17,879 nt of DNA from an uncultured Lachnospiraceae bacterium (GCA_910585355.1 CAJUDN010000059.1:1-17879), one strand, 5' to 3'. Counted from the first letter of the stretch, positions 6,975 through 15,030 are shown. The notes: generated by a model from the sequence alone, not told the origin. Numbers and translations are program-made.

Positions 6975-8709
6975 GTTCCTTCACCTCCTGATGGGGAATA
7001 TTCATCCTCACATTGGTTCCGGCCTCGCTGGAAACAATCTGAAGCCCATATTCCTTTCCGTAAATACTCACCAGACGCTTCTGTACATTCATAAGTCCAA
7101 TTCCGGTGTGCTCCACTCTTTCGCCCCCGTAAAGGCTTTGGATAATCCGGTAATCAATTCCCGGCCCATTGTCGATAACGTCGATTTGCGTACTCTTTTC
7201 CTCCCGTTTCACCTGAACCGTCACCTTTCCAACTCCCCGCTCCCGCTTCATGGCCCCGTGGTGGATGGCATTTTCCACAATGGGCTGTAAAATCAAATTG
7301 GGAACACAGCAGGTCAAATCTTCGGCCCCGGCGCAAATTTTCACCGAAAGCCGGTCCTCAAACCTGGCCTCCTCCAGCATGGTATAAGCCCTCACATGCT
7401 CAAGCTCCGTATCCAGCGTCACCATATAGTCAATATCCTCCAGAGTGTTTCTGAAATAGGAACTTAAAGCCAGCAAAAGCTCTCTTGCTTTCATCGGCTT
7501 TTCCCGGCAAAAGCAGGAAATGGTATTTAAAGAATTAAAAAGAAAATGCGGATTAATCTGAGACTGGAGCGTTGTGATTTCCGCCTTTCTCAAAGCTTCC
7601 TTCTGCTCCTCCATGGCCGCCAGCTTGATCTGCGTGGCAAAGTAATTGGCAAGACCCGTCACAAACTCAATGTCTGCCCGATACGAATAAGCGTTTTTCT
7701 TAACTAACATCACCAGTGCCGTTACCTGGTTGTCATCTCCGATTATCGGGGCAGAAATGACCACATGATTCTGATACAGGGGATAAAACCCATCCTCCGG
7801 CAGAGGAATTTTGCTGATTCTCGTTGTCTTATACGTTTTGGTAGCCGACAAAAGCCTCGGATAATTGTCCTCTGTCAGAACAATGGAATGAAAGGCGCTG
7901 CTGCACCCCAGAAAATCCATTCCCCGAATCAGCGCCACTCCCTGACAGTGATACTCTTCCATAATAATATCAATAATTTTCTGGATGTTTTCTCTTCCCT
8001 TATTCACCCTGGCCAGATAGGGAGCACACTGCTCCGCCGTACGCATAGCCAGGGACACCTTGGAAGCCACCTTTAAGTCTTCTGTGTTGAAAATCGACTT
8101 AAAAACATTAAAGAAGATCACCATACCCACCGAGTTAATAATCACCATGGGAACAATGACCACCTCCACAATATTTAAAGCCTCTGCAAAAGGTTTTGTG
8201 AGAAGCAGAATCATTGCCACATGAATCAGCTCGGAAAGGAACGTGATTCCCAGAAGAAATCCGTTGGAATACTGCCTGTTTTCTTTTTTCCTGTATCCGA
8301 TCACACAGCCGATCACGCCGTGAATCATGGCGGACAGAACACAGGCCACCGTGGAAATCCTCTCCGGGAAAATAACATATCTGTGTATACAGGCAATCAC
8401 CGTGGTAACAATCCCGGAAATCGGACCTCCCAAAAATCCCGCGGACAGAACGCCGATCACGCGGGCGTTGGGAAGCGCGCCCGTCACCTGGATTCCTATG
8501 TAGTCAGAAATAATGCAGAAGGCGCCGAAAATTATTCCCAGAACCAGTTTCGCGCCAAGATTCTGGATTCCGGCCTTCTCCTCTTCCCGCTCTGTTTCCG
8601 CCTCGTTTAGCAGAAGCTTCTGGACAAATTCCATCTTCGTCATAAGAAAGGCCAGAACCACTAAAAGACAGATATTAAAGCAGATACTGTAAATCACATC
8701 AAAGATCAT
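6952..8709 (-). CDS. LytS-type (5TMR) membrane sensor histidine kinase
   Basis: 585 residues from the ATG at 8709, which has GGAGG six bases upstream. Starting at TTG 8724 is less likely. The N-terminal 210 residues are hydrophobic helices of the 5TM LytS sensor type, with the conserved run ALPNARVIGVLSAGFLGGP and polar residues within the membrane. About 230-370 form a GAF-like domain. The kinase core has QINPHFLFNSLN with His388, the N box PNLILQPIVENAIHHG and the G box DNGPGI. It phosphorylates the overlapping LytTR regulator. 5TMR kinases are known or suspected to sense small extracellular ligands such as pyruvate. The promoter is not obvious: a 161-bp palindrome ends 23 bp upstream of the ATG and the TRAP operon terminator lies beyond it. 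Confidence 0.93.
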   Translation of the reverse strand: MIFDVIYSICFNICLLVVLAFLMTKMEFVQKLLLNEAETEREEEKAGIQNLGAKLVLGIIFGAFCIISDYIGIQVTGALPNARVIGVLSAGFLGGPISGIVTTVIACIHRYVIFPERISTVACVLSAMIHGVIGCVIGYRKKENRQYSNGFLLGITFLSELIHVAMILLLTKPFAEALNIVEVVIVPMVIINSVGMVIFFNVFKSIFNTEDLKVASKVSLAMRTAEQCAPYLARVNKGRENIQKIIDIIMEEYHCQGVALIRGMDFLGCSSAFHSIVLTEDNYPRLLSATKTYKTTRISKIPLPEDGFYPLYQNHVVISAPIIGDDNQVTALVMLVKKNAYSYRADIEFVTGLANYFATQIKLAAMEEQKEALRKAEITTLQSQINPHFLFNSLNTISCFCREKPMKARELLLALSSYFRNTLEDIDYMVTLDTELEHVRAYTMLEEARFEDRLSVKICAGAEDLTCCVPNLILQPIVENAIHHGAMKRERGVGKVTVQVKREEKSTQIDVIDNGPGIDYRIIQSLYGGERVEHTGIGLMNVQKRLVSIYGKEYGLQIVSSEAGTNVRMNIPHQEVKEHEDCNCG

Positions 8710-8731
8710 ATGCATCCTCCACAACGTAACC

Positions 8732-8892
8732 AGTGTACTGGCTCAATTACTTTCAGCCAAATGACGCAGAATGAATTTTCAGTCTGCAAGGCGGAGGAAG
8801 GAGGCGATGCGGTGGCATCGTTGACTGACGACAACGCAGCAGATGGAAATTCAGGCAAGCCATTTGGCGAAATGTAATCGAGTCAGTACACT
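8732..8892. repeat. 161-bp symmetric imperfect palindrome
   Basis: The outer arms (8732-8763 and 8861-8892, 32 bp each) are inverted copies differing at about six positions, beginning AGTGTACTG and ending at GCCAAATG. Further in, TGAATTTTCAGTCTGC near 8772 is an inverted counterpart of the segment near 8840-8853. The apex is a perfect hairpin CGATGC-GGTG-GCATCG (8805-8820), centred exactly on the middle of the element. No transposase is present. It resembles non-autonomous palindromic intergenic repeats and I suspect it is multicopy in related genomes, which I cannot test here. It lies between the TRAP operon terminator and the lytS ribosome site. Confidence 0.8.
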
Positions 8893-8913
8893 AAGTCTTC
8901 TCTATGAAACAGT

Positions 8914-8954
8914 AAAAGAGGCCACTGCAGTCAATTCTCTGCAGCAGCCTCTTT
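8914..8954 (-). terminator. Intrinsic terminator of the TAXI-TRAP operon
   Basis: On the minus strand AAAGAGGC and CTGCAG pair with their complements around an 8-base loop, followed by CTCTTTTACTGTTTC. The hairpin starts nine bases after the permease stop. It separates the TRAP operon from lytSR, so the two-component genes need their own promoter or readthrough. Confidence 0.75.
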
Positions 8955-8962
8955 GCTCATGC

Positions 8963-10969
8963 CTATACCGCTATTGTAGCACTTTTTTTCGCTGTTGTCT
9001 TCTGGAAAATGACAATGCATACAAAAATTGCAATTCCGATGAGATCTGTCGCCAGCCCGCTGTCAATCAGGAGATACGCGCCAATCAGGCTCATAATTCT
9101 GAGAACCATATTAACCTTTCCGAACAGGAAGCCCTCCACCGCAACGCTGATTAAGAATACGCCGACAGCTGCAGTGACAGCAACCTGGACGGCCTTTGCA
9201 ATGGGAGTGTCAAGCAGCAGCAAATCCGTATTGTAAACAAACATATATGGTAAGATAAATCCTGCCAGAGCAAGCTTTACGGAAGCCCATCCTGTCTTCA
9301 TGGGGCTGCCGCCTGCAATACCTGCCGCCGCAAAGGCTGCCAGGGCAACCGGCGGAGTTAAATTTGCAAACATTGCAAAGTAGAAACAGAACATATGGGC
9401 TACCAGAGCCGGAATACCAAGCTGTACCAGAGCCGGGGCCGCAATGGTGGAAGTGATGATATAGGACGGGATACTGGGAAGGCCCATTCCTAAGATCATG
9501 CATGTTACCATCGTAAATACCAGTGTAAACATCAGGCTCTTTCCGCCGATGCTTATGATGGTATTGGCCATATTAAGGGCAAAACCTGTAATGGAACAGG
9601 AACCGACAATGATACCTACACAGGCGCAGGCGATGGCCACAGATACAGTGGATTTTGCACTGGCAACCATGGCATCCAGAATATCCTGGACGCTCATGCG
9701 CGTGTTCTTCCTGCACTCTGCCACGATAATCGTAAATACGATGGTGTAAAACGCCGCCATGATAACGGTCTTTCCGGAAAAGAACAGCATGTATACCAGG
9801 AAAATAATCGGAAGGGCCAGATGGCCATACTCCCTCATAACCTGGGACATCTTAGGAAGCTGGTCCTTGGGGGTTCCCTTCATTCCGACTTTCTCCGCCC
9901 TCATCTGAATCTGGAACAGAATGCCCATGTAATAAATCACAGCCGGGATAATGGCGGAAATAAGAAGCTCATTATATTTCATTCCAAGAGTATCCGCCAT
10001 GATGAAGGCAGCGGCGCCCATAACCGGAGGCATGAGTTGTCCGCCGACAGAGCCTGTCGCCACAACGGCGCCTGCAAACTCATCGTCATACCCTGATTTT
10101 TTCATAAGTGGGATGGTGAAGGAGCCTGTGGTCACTACCACGGCGACGGCCGCGCCGTTGATCATGCCTAAAAGGCCGGAAGCGACAACGGCTACCTTTG
10201 CAGGACCGCCTTTAGTACCGCCCGCGATGGCATTGGCAAAATCGTTGAAGAACTGGCCCATGCCGCATTTATTCATAATCTCACCGAAAGCGATAAACAG
10301 GAAGATATATGTGGAAGCCACGTTGACCGACGACCCGTATATGCCTTCCGTGTTGGAGAAGAAATGGCTCATTAATTTCTGCCATGTATATCCTCTGTGT
10401 AAGAAGATACCGGGAATGTCAATGGGGATTAAGCCCTGCTTGGTTCCCATTAAGCTGTAAAGCATGAAAATAACGGCAATGATCGGGAGCGCCATACCGC
10501 AGACACGGCGGGTCGCTTCCAGAACGATCAACGTCAAAATGGTGCCGATGATCACATCCATGCTGTTGGGTTTTCCGGCGCGGTTGATGATATTGAAATA
10601 GTCCAGGCACATATAAATCGGAACCGCAGCCGCCAGCGCCATCAGCCCATAATCGTACCATGCGATGACTTTGCGGCTGGCCTTTTTTGTGGCCGGATAT
10701 AAGGCAAAGGCCAGAATCAGGATCATTCCCACATGGATGGAGCGGTGCTTTAAGGTTTCCGGCATGTAAAGGCCCGATGCGAAAACCAGGTGGTATAAGG
10801 TAACAAAAATTGCAAATACCCGGTATGCCTTCTTTAAAACCGGGGAGCCGAATTTTCGGGTTTTGCTTTCTTTATCAAACTGCTCAAGGAGCTTTTCTTT
10901 CTCTTCCTCAGACATTTCCGTATCTGCGGCATCGAGAACAGGGTTTTTTAATTTCTCATTATCGCTCAT
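8963..10969 (-). CDS. Fused TRAP transporter permease (4TM/12TM, TAXI type)
   Basis: 668 residues from ATG 10969, preceded by AAGGAG; an upstream ATG at 10993 has no good site. After a charged cytoplasmic N-terminus (about 45 residues, rich in Glu/Lys) come many hydrophobic helices. The small 4TM (DctQ-like) part is fused to the large 12TM (DctM-like) part, as in TIGR02123-type TAXI permeases. Typical segments are AVVASGLLGMINGAAVAVVVTTG, TGSVGGQLMPPVMGAAAF and LGMGLPSIPSYI, followed by FANLTPPVALAAFAAAGIAGG. It drives Na+-dependent uptake of the solute handed over by the TAXI receptor. It lies 36 bp after the DUF1850 gene in one operon. The ligand is unknown. Carboxylates or amino acids such as glutamate are usual for TAXI systems. 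Confidence 0.94.
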   Translation of the reverse strand: MSDNEKLKNPVLDAADTEMSEEEKEKLLEQFDKESKTRKFGSPVLKKAYRVFAIFVTLYHLVFASGLYMPETLKHRSIHVGMILILAFALYPATKKASRKVIAWYDYGLMALAAAVPIYMCLDYFNIINRAGKPNSMDVIIGTILTLIVLEATRRVCGMALPIIAVIFMLYSLMGTKQGLIPIDIPGIFLHRGYTWQKLMSHFFSNTEGIYGSSVNVASTYIFLFIAFGEIMNKCGMGQFFNDFANAIAGGTKGGPAKVAVVASGLLGMINGAAVAVVVTTGSFTIPLMKKSGYDDEFAGAVVATGSVGGQLMPPVMGAAAFIMADTLGMKYNELLISAIIPAVIYYMGILFQIQMRAEKVGMKGTPKDQLPKMSQVMREYGHLALPIIFLVYMLFFSGKTVIMAAFYTIVFTIIVAECRKNTRMSVQDILDAMVASAKSTVSVAIACACVGIIVGSCSITGFALNMANTIISIGGKSLMFTLVFTMVTCMILGMGLPSIPSYIITSTIAAPALVQLGIPALVAHMFCFYFAMFANLTPPVALAAFAAAGIAGGSPMKTGWASVKLALAGFILPYMFVYNTDLLLLDTPIAKAVQVAVTAAVGVFLISVAVEGFLFGKVNMVLRIMSLIGAYLLIDSGLATDLIGIAIFVCIVIFQKTTAKKSATIAV

Positions 10970-11005
10970 TTTGTTTCTCCTTCCCCTGTGCAAAACAGTC
11001 GTCAG

Positions 11006-11503
11006 TTACTTTTCCGGCCCATTCTGTACGCGCAGCACCATCTTCACATGATGGGGCATATCCGATCCCAGAAGAAGCGTTTCTCCGTTGATCTCGATAT
11101 TTTTTAACGCCGTCTGCGAATTGATCCAGTTAAACTGCGGGAACTCGCTTTCAATGTCGTCCATATAAATCAGCCCGTCTTCATACCGGTAGGTACAGTC
11201 CATCTCCGCCGGTATCCCGGCTCCAAAGCCTGCGACTGCAATGGTATGGAGAACGAAGCTGCCATCCTCCTGGATTTCGTAATATTCATACCAGGGAATA
11301 TGTTCAAAGGAATGTTCCCACTGGAAGGAAAGCTCATCTCCGGTCTTTACAGGAATCTTTACATAAACTTTTCCGGTTTCCAGCTCTTCCACCACCAGAA
11401 TTTTTTTCTGCTGCCGTGCAAACGCGGCAGCAGAAACCACAAACAATATCACAAATACCGGAATCATACCTTTCAATTTAGTTCTGAGGAGTCTCATAGC
11501 CAT
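11006..11503 (-). CDS. DUF1850 protein of a TAXI-TRAP operon
   Basis: About 165 residues from ATG 11503, chosen because GGAAGG lies just upstream; it overlaps the receptor gene by 26 bases. ATG 11497 is also possible, and the far upstream ATG 11551 is unlikely. The N-terminus has a single membrane anchor or signal segment (MIPVFVILFVVSAAAF). The rest is soluble and carries the DUF1850 hallmark FQWEHSFEHIPWYEYYEI and a FGAGIPAE turn. DUF1850 genes are repeatedly found with TAXI-TRAP genes, and the exact role is not established. The order receptor-DUF1850-permease and the overlap point to co-translation and a partner role at the membrane outer face. Confidence 0.88.
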   Translation of the reverse strand: MAMRLLRTKLKGMIPVFVILFVVSAAAFARQQKKILVVEELETGKVYVKIPVKTGDELSFQWEHSFEHIPWYEYYEIQEDGSFVLHTIAVAGFGAGIPAEMDCTYRYEDGLIYMDDIESEFPQFNWINSQTALKNIEINGETLLLGSDMPHHVKMVLRVQNGPEK

Positions 11504-12563
11504 GATCCTTCCACCACCTGGCGGCGCCTTCATGAAGCGGGATCTTAACATCGTCTACGCCGAACGTGATGTCGATGTTCTTGTCGGCCGTGTTATGGGA
11601 TGCCTTGATGGTAGAGATTCCATCATCTGCAAAAATCACATCCAGCATATCGTATACCATGTCATCGGACAGGTCCTTATTTACCAGCATGATATTGTAA
11701 ACAAATACGCTCTCCACATCCTCTTTGTTGTTGTATGTATCGGCGGGAATGGTGCTCGCCGCAAAGAACGGATACTGCTCGATCAGCCTTTCTCTGCCTT
11801 CGCCGTCGATGGGAACGATTACCATATCATAACTGAATGCCAGCTCGGAAACCGTCGCGTTGGGAAGACCGGAGGTAACAAATGCCGCGTCACACTGGCC
11901 GTTCTTCATCTGGTCAATGGCCTCGCCGTATGACAAATAATCCACCTTGCTGTCCTCGTATGTCATTCCATATGCTTCATAAATCATTCTTGCATTTAAC
12001 TCAACACCGGAGTTTGGTGCGCCGACCCCAACGCGTTTACCCTTTAAGTCCTCAACGCTCTTGATTCCCGTACCTTCCACCGTTACAAGCTGCACGTAAT
12101 TAGGCCACAGTCTCATCATAGCCCTTAAATCCGGCTCTGCGGTCTCAAATGCTCCGAATCCCTCATAAGCCTGCATTACGGAGTCCTGCATGGAAATAGC
12201 GATTTCTGCTTCCCCGTTTAAAATCAGATTAATATTTTCAACAGATGCGCCCGTTGCCTGCGCGGAAGTCTTATAGCCCGCGTTTCCAAGGGCCGTCGCA
12301 AATGCTCCGCCGATAGGGTAATAGATACCGCTCGTCGGACCTGTGGCAACAGTAACAAATTCCTTTGTACGGTCAATTTCAATCTTCGATTCTGTCTCTT
12401 TTGCCGGCTTTGCATCGCCTCCGTCCGCCTTGGCCGCTGTGGTGACTGCTTCCGAGGCTGCGGCTGTTGTCGTATCAGCGCCGCCGGAGCTGCTGCATGC
12501 AGTTAAAGATACCAGCATGGTGACTGAAAGAACAGCAGCTGCAATTTTTTTCATACTTCTCAT
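11478..12563 (-). CDS. TAXI-family TRAP solute-binding lipoprotein
   Basis: 361 residues from ATG 12563, preceded by AAAGGAGAGG. An ATG 12 codons further up lacks a site and would spoil the signal peptide. The N-terminus is a lipoprotein signal (MKKIAAAVLSVTMLVSLTAC, lipid-modified Cys23), followed by a Ser/Thr/Ala/Asp linker of about 35 residues. The TAXI domain starts at about residue 56 with FVTVATGPTSGIYYPIGGA and continues with VENINLILNGEAEIAISMQD, LKGKRVGVGAPNSG and YLSYGEAIDQMKNGQCDAAF. It captures the solute outside the cell and delivers it to the fused permease. It is the first gene of the operon, so it is most directly controlled by the divergent regulatory region, where candidate operators lie 53-83 bp before its start. 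Confidence 0.94.
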   Translation of the reverse strand: MRSMKKIAAAVLSVTMLVSLTACSSSGGADTTTAAASEAVTTAAKADGGDAKPAKETESKIEIDRTKEFVTVATGPTSGIYYPIGGAFATALGNAGYKTSAQATGASVENINLILNGEAEIAISMQDSVMQAYEGFGAFETAEPDLRAMMRLWPNYVQLVTVEGTGIKSVEDLKGKRVGVGAPNSGVELNARMIYEAYGMTYEDSKVDYLSYGEAIDQMKNGQCDAAFVTSGLPNATVSELAFSYDMVIVPIDGEGRERLIEQYPFFAASTIPADTYNNKEDVESVFVYNIMLVNKDLSDDMVYDMLDVIFADDGISTIKASHNTADKNIDITFGVDDVKIPLHEGAARWWKDHGYETPQN

Positions 12564-12615
12564 ATTTACCTCTCCTTTACCACTTTGATTGCTTTCCATT
12601 CTCGTTGCTTTTGTT

Positions 12616-12646
12616 GTTTATAAAACCTTTCTATTTGGTTTATAAA
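12616..12646. promoter_or_regulatory. Paired GTTTATAAA repeats upstream of the TAXI gene
   Basis: GTTTATAAA occurs at 12616-12624 and 12638-12646, exactly 22 bp apart. The flanks AACC and GG also make the pair an inverted repeat. Two 9-bp repeats two turns apart is the typical architecture of LytTR binding sites, and a lytTR gene is nearby. AT-rich sequence repeats easily by chance, and the motif is itself nearly palindromic, so this is a candidate only. Confidence 0.4.
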
Positions 12647-12661
12647 CTTTTTATATTATGT

Positions 12662-12680
12662 GGAAATTTTAATATTTTCC
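12662..12680. promoter_or_regulatory. 19-bp imperfect palindrome in the divergent region
   Basis: GGAAATTTTAATATTTTCC is close to self-complementary around a central AT core. It sits between the two divergent transcription units in a very AT-rich stretch and may be an operator or simply the promoter's AT-rich upstream DNA. No clear -35/-10 pair for the TAXI gene was found. Confidence 0.25.
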
Positions 12681-12771
12681 TTATTTTTTCGCAACCAATC
12701 TTGTATGAAATGCACAAAATCATGTTTCAATGGTAAAATTCGGCGCGCAAACGACAACCTGAAATGAACAC

Positions 12772-12800
12772 TTGCATTTTTCTCCCGCAGACGGTATCAT
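12772..12800 (+). promoter_or_regulatory. Promoter of the dehydrogenase-amidohydrolase operon
   Basis: TTGCAT (12772-12777) and TATCAT (12795-12800) are 17 bp apart, 36 bp before the ATG at 12836. The ribosome site AGAAGGGGGACGG follows. This is a good sigma-A-type promoter divergent from the TAXI gene. Confidence 0.65.
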
Positions 12801-12835
12801 AGAGGGAGAAACAGTTCTCAGAAGGGGGACGGGAC

Positions 12836-13783
12836 ATGAACAAAAAAACCGTAGTTTTAAACGCCGCGAAAATGAATTACGACGGCCGGCTGGACTTTTC
12901 CATATTGTCCGACGACGTAACGGTCTATGACGATACGGCGCCGGATGAACTTTTGGAGCGGATTCGGGACGCCGCTGTTGTTGTGACAAAGGAAATGCCC
13001 GTGAGCGGTGATCTGATCCGGCAGTTTCCGAAATCAGTAAAATTACTCTGTGAAGCCGGAACCGGATACAACAATCTGGACGTATCCGCCGCCCGTGAAA
13101 TGGGAATCACCGTATGTAATATACCGGCGTACAGCTCAAACCGCGTGGCTCATACAGCCATCATGATGATTTTGAACTTAAGCTCCTCCATGCAGGTCCA
13201 GATGAAAATGCTGGCCCAGGGAAACCATGATAATTTCACGAAAAATCTCCAGGTAAACCATGTGGAAGTTAATGAGAAGACCCTTGGAATCATCGGCGCC
13301 GGAAACATCGGCCGTGAGGTCATAAAAATTGCACAGGCCCTGGATATGAAGATTCTGGTTTACACCAGAACGCCGCGGGAAGACACCGGTTCTATCCGTT
13401 ATGTGGATCTCCCAACACTGCTTAAGGAGAGCGATTACGTCTCTCTGCACTGTCCTTTGACACCGCAGACCAGGCACCTGATCAATCAAGAAACTCTAAG
13501 TTTAATGAAGCCCACCGCCTTTCTTATCAACACCTCCCGCGGCGCCCTGATTGATGAACCGGCCCTGATTGACGCCTTAAAACGCGGCATAATCGCCGGA
13601 GCCGGACTGGATGTTCAGGAGACGGAGCCTCCGGCCTCCGACACCCCCCTCTATACCATGGATAATGTAATCCTGACCCCTCATATGGGTTGGAAGGGGC
13701 TTGAGACCAGAAAACGCCTGGTGTCTATTCTTGCAGGAAACATTCACGCTTTTTTTGACGGAAATCCAGTCAATGTTGTATAA
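12836..13783 (+). CDS. D-isomer-specific 2-hydroxyacid dehydrogenase
   Basis: 315 residues, cytoplasmic, NAD(H)-linked reduction of a 2-keto acid to a D-2-hydroxy acid or the reverse. The substrate-binding lobe holds CEAGTGYNNLDV with NIPAYSSNRVAHTA. The nucleotide lobe has GIIGAGNIGR (GxGxxG at 154-159). Catalytic residues of the family are present: Arg235 in NTSRGALID, Glu264 in DVQETEP and His283 in LTPHMGW. Length and ends are normal, and the start is fixed by a strong ribosome site. It is the first gene of a two-gene operon with the amidohydrolase (56-bp gap) and divergent from the TAXI-TRAP operon, which suggests a role in metabolism of the imported solute. Specificity (lactate, glycerate, phosphoglycerate or other) cannot be assigned. 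Confidence 0.93.
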   Translation: MNKKTVVLNAAKMNYDGRLDFSILSDDVTVYDDTAPDELLERIRDAAVVVTKEMPVSGDLIRQFPKSVKLLCEAGTGYNNLDVSAAREMGITVCNIPAYSSNRVAHTAIMMILNLSSSMQVQMKMLAQGNHDNFTKNLQVNHVEVNEKTLGIIGAGNIGREVIKIAQALDMKILVYTRTPREDTGSIRYVDLPTLLKESDYVSLHCPLTPQTRHLINQETLSLMKPTAFLINTSRGALIDEPALIDALKRGIIAGAGLDVQETEPPASDTPLYTMDNVILTPHMGWKGLETRKRLVSILAGNIHAFFDGNPVNVV

Positions 13784-13788
13784 AAAGT

Positions 13789-13814
13789 CTGAAACACAGC
13801 AAAGCCCTGTGTCA
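13789..13814 (+). other. Intercistronic hairpin
   Basis: CTGA and CACAG (two-base bulge between them) pair with CTGTGTCAG around an 8-base loop, between the dehydrogenase stop and the strong ribosome site AAAGGAGGAA of the amidohydrolase. There is no T-run. It may separate translation or stabilise one part of the mRNA. Confidence 0.35.
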
Positions 13815-13839
13815 GAGATAAAAAAAGGAGGAACTATTC

Positions 13840-14979
13840 ATGTTATTAATCAAAAACGGCACCCTGCACACAGCAGTAGCCAAAGAACCGGTTGTCGCTG
13901 ACATCCTGGTTGACGGCGGGAAAATCGCAAAGATCGGTACCAATTTAAGCTCTGACGGAGCGAAAGTTGTCGATGCATCCGGAATGAACGTATATCCCGG
14001 TTTCGTTGAGGCTCACTGCCATATCGGCCTTGACGGTTATGGAATCGGCTATGAGGGTCAGGATTACAATGAATTAAACGATCCCGTAACTCCCCACCTT
14101 CGCGCTATCGACGGCATCAATCCTTTTGATCCCTGCATGACAATGGCTGCCAAGGCAGGCGTTACCTGTATGGCCACCGGCCCAGGCAGCTCCAATGCCA
14201 TCGGCGGCACCTTTATTGCCATAAAGCCTCACGGAAAGCGCGTTGACAATATGGTCGTAAAGAACCCCATCGCCATGAAGTGCGCCTTTGGCGAGAACCC
14301 GAAACGCTGCTACCGTACCGGCACCATCACCAGCCGTATGACAACAGCCGCTTTAGTCCGTGAAGCTTTAAAGAAAGCTTCCGTCTACAAAGCAAAAGTA
14401 GAAGCCGCAGGCGACGACGCTTCCAAACTTCCCGCTTACGATCAGAAGTCCGAAGCCCTGATTCCGGTTCTCAATAAGGAAATGCCTTTAAAGGCTCATG
14501 CCCATCAGGCCAACGACCTCTGCACTGCTCTACGTATTGCAAAAGAGTTTGATCTTAACATCACTCTTGAGCATGTAACCGAAGGCCATCTGATCACAGA
14601 AGAGCTGGTAAAAGAAAACGTACCGCTGGCTGTCGGCCCCACCCTTGGACATGCCTCCAAATTCGAACTCCAGAACAAGACCTGGGAGACTCCGGGCGTT
14701 CTCGCAAAAGCTGGCTGCCATGTTTCCATCATCACTGACGCTCCCGTTATTCCGCTTCATTATCTGCCCTTATGCGCGGGCATGGCTATGAAGGCCGGAA
14801 TGGATGAATATGACGCTCTCCGCGCCATCACAATCAATCCGGCGGAGCATATCGGTATCGCCGACAGAGTCGGTTCCCTGGAAGAGGGCAAGGATGCCGA
14901 TATCGTAGTTATGGACGGAACACCGTTCACCGTAGAGGGCATTGTAAAACACGTATTCATCAATGGCGAAGAGGTTTAA
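13840..14979 (+). CDS. Metal-dependent amidohydrolase (imidazolonepropionase-like, COG1228 type)
   Basis: 379 residues. A short N-terminal beta domain (MLLIKNGTLHTA, ILVDGGKIAKIG) leads into the TIM barrel. Metal ligands of the superfamily are visible: His59 and His61 in VEAHCHIG, His220/His222 in LKAHAHQ, His245 in LEHVTEGH and Asp300 in ITDAP. The C-terminal beta strand region (GSLEEGKDADIVVMDG) is intact. These enzymes hydrolyse C-N bonds in cyclic or linear amides, and this subgroup's natural substrate is not known to me. The start follows AAAGGAGGAA. It lies second in the operon after the 2-hydroxyacid dehydrogenase. An intracellular role in opening an imported cyclic amide or amidino compound is plausible but inferred only from context. 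Confidence 0.9.
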   Translation: MLLIKNGTLHTAVAKEPVVADILVDGGKIAKIGTNLSSDGAKVVDASGMNVYPGFVEAHCHIGLDGYGIGYEGQDYNELNDPVTPHLRAIDGINPFDPCMTMAAKAGVTCMATGPGSSNAIGGTFIAIKPHGKRVDNMVVKNPIAMKCAFGENPKRCYRTGTITSRMTTAALVREALKKASVYKAKVEAAGDDASKLPAYDQKSEALIPVLNKEMPLKAHAHQANDLCTALRIAKEFDLNITLEHVTEGHLITEELVKENVPLAVGPTLGHASKFELQNKTWETPGVLAKAGCHVSIITDAPVIPLHYLPLCAGMAMKAGMDEYDALRAITINPAEHIGIADRVGSLEEGKDADIVVMDGTPFTVEGIVKHVFINGEEV

Positions 14980-15002
14980 ATTTAAAAAAACCAAAGTAAA
15001 AA

Positions 15003-15030
15003 CCCGGGGATTTAAAAATCCCCGGGCGTT
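15003..15030. terminator. Bidirectional intrinsic terminator
   Basis: CCCGGGGATTT and its complement (15003-15026) form a strong stem. It is followed by CGTTTTATTT on the plus strand and by TTTTTACTTT on the minus strand. It ends the amidohydrolase operon and serves as a backstop for the convergent wall-binding protein gene. Confidence 0.88.

Noticed and set aside
6952..8724. TTG start of lytS at 8724
   Set aside because: The ATG at 8709 has GGAGG at ideal spacing; the TTG would place that ribosome site inside the coding sequence.
9951..10460. 169-residue plus-strand ORF
   Set aside because: Antisense to the TRAP permease and Pro/Ala/Thr-rich as expected for a shadow; the permease frame carries clear family motifs.
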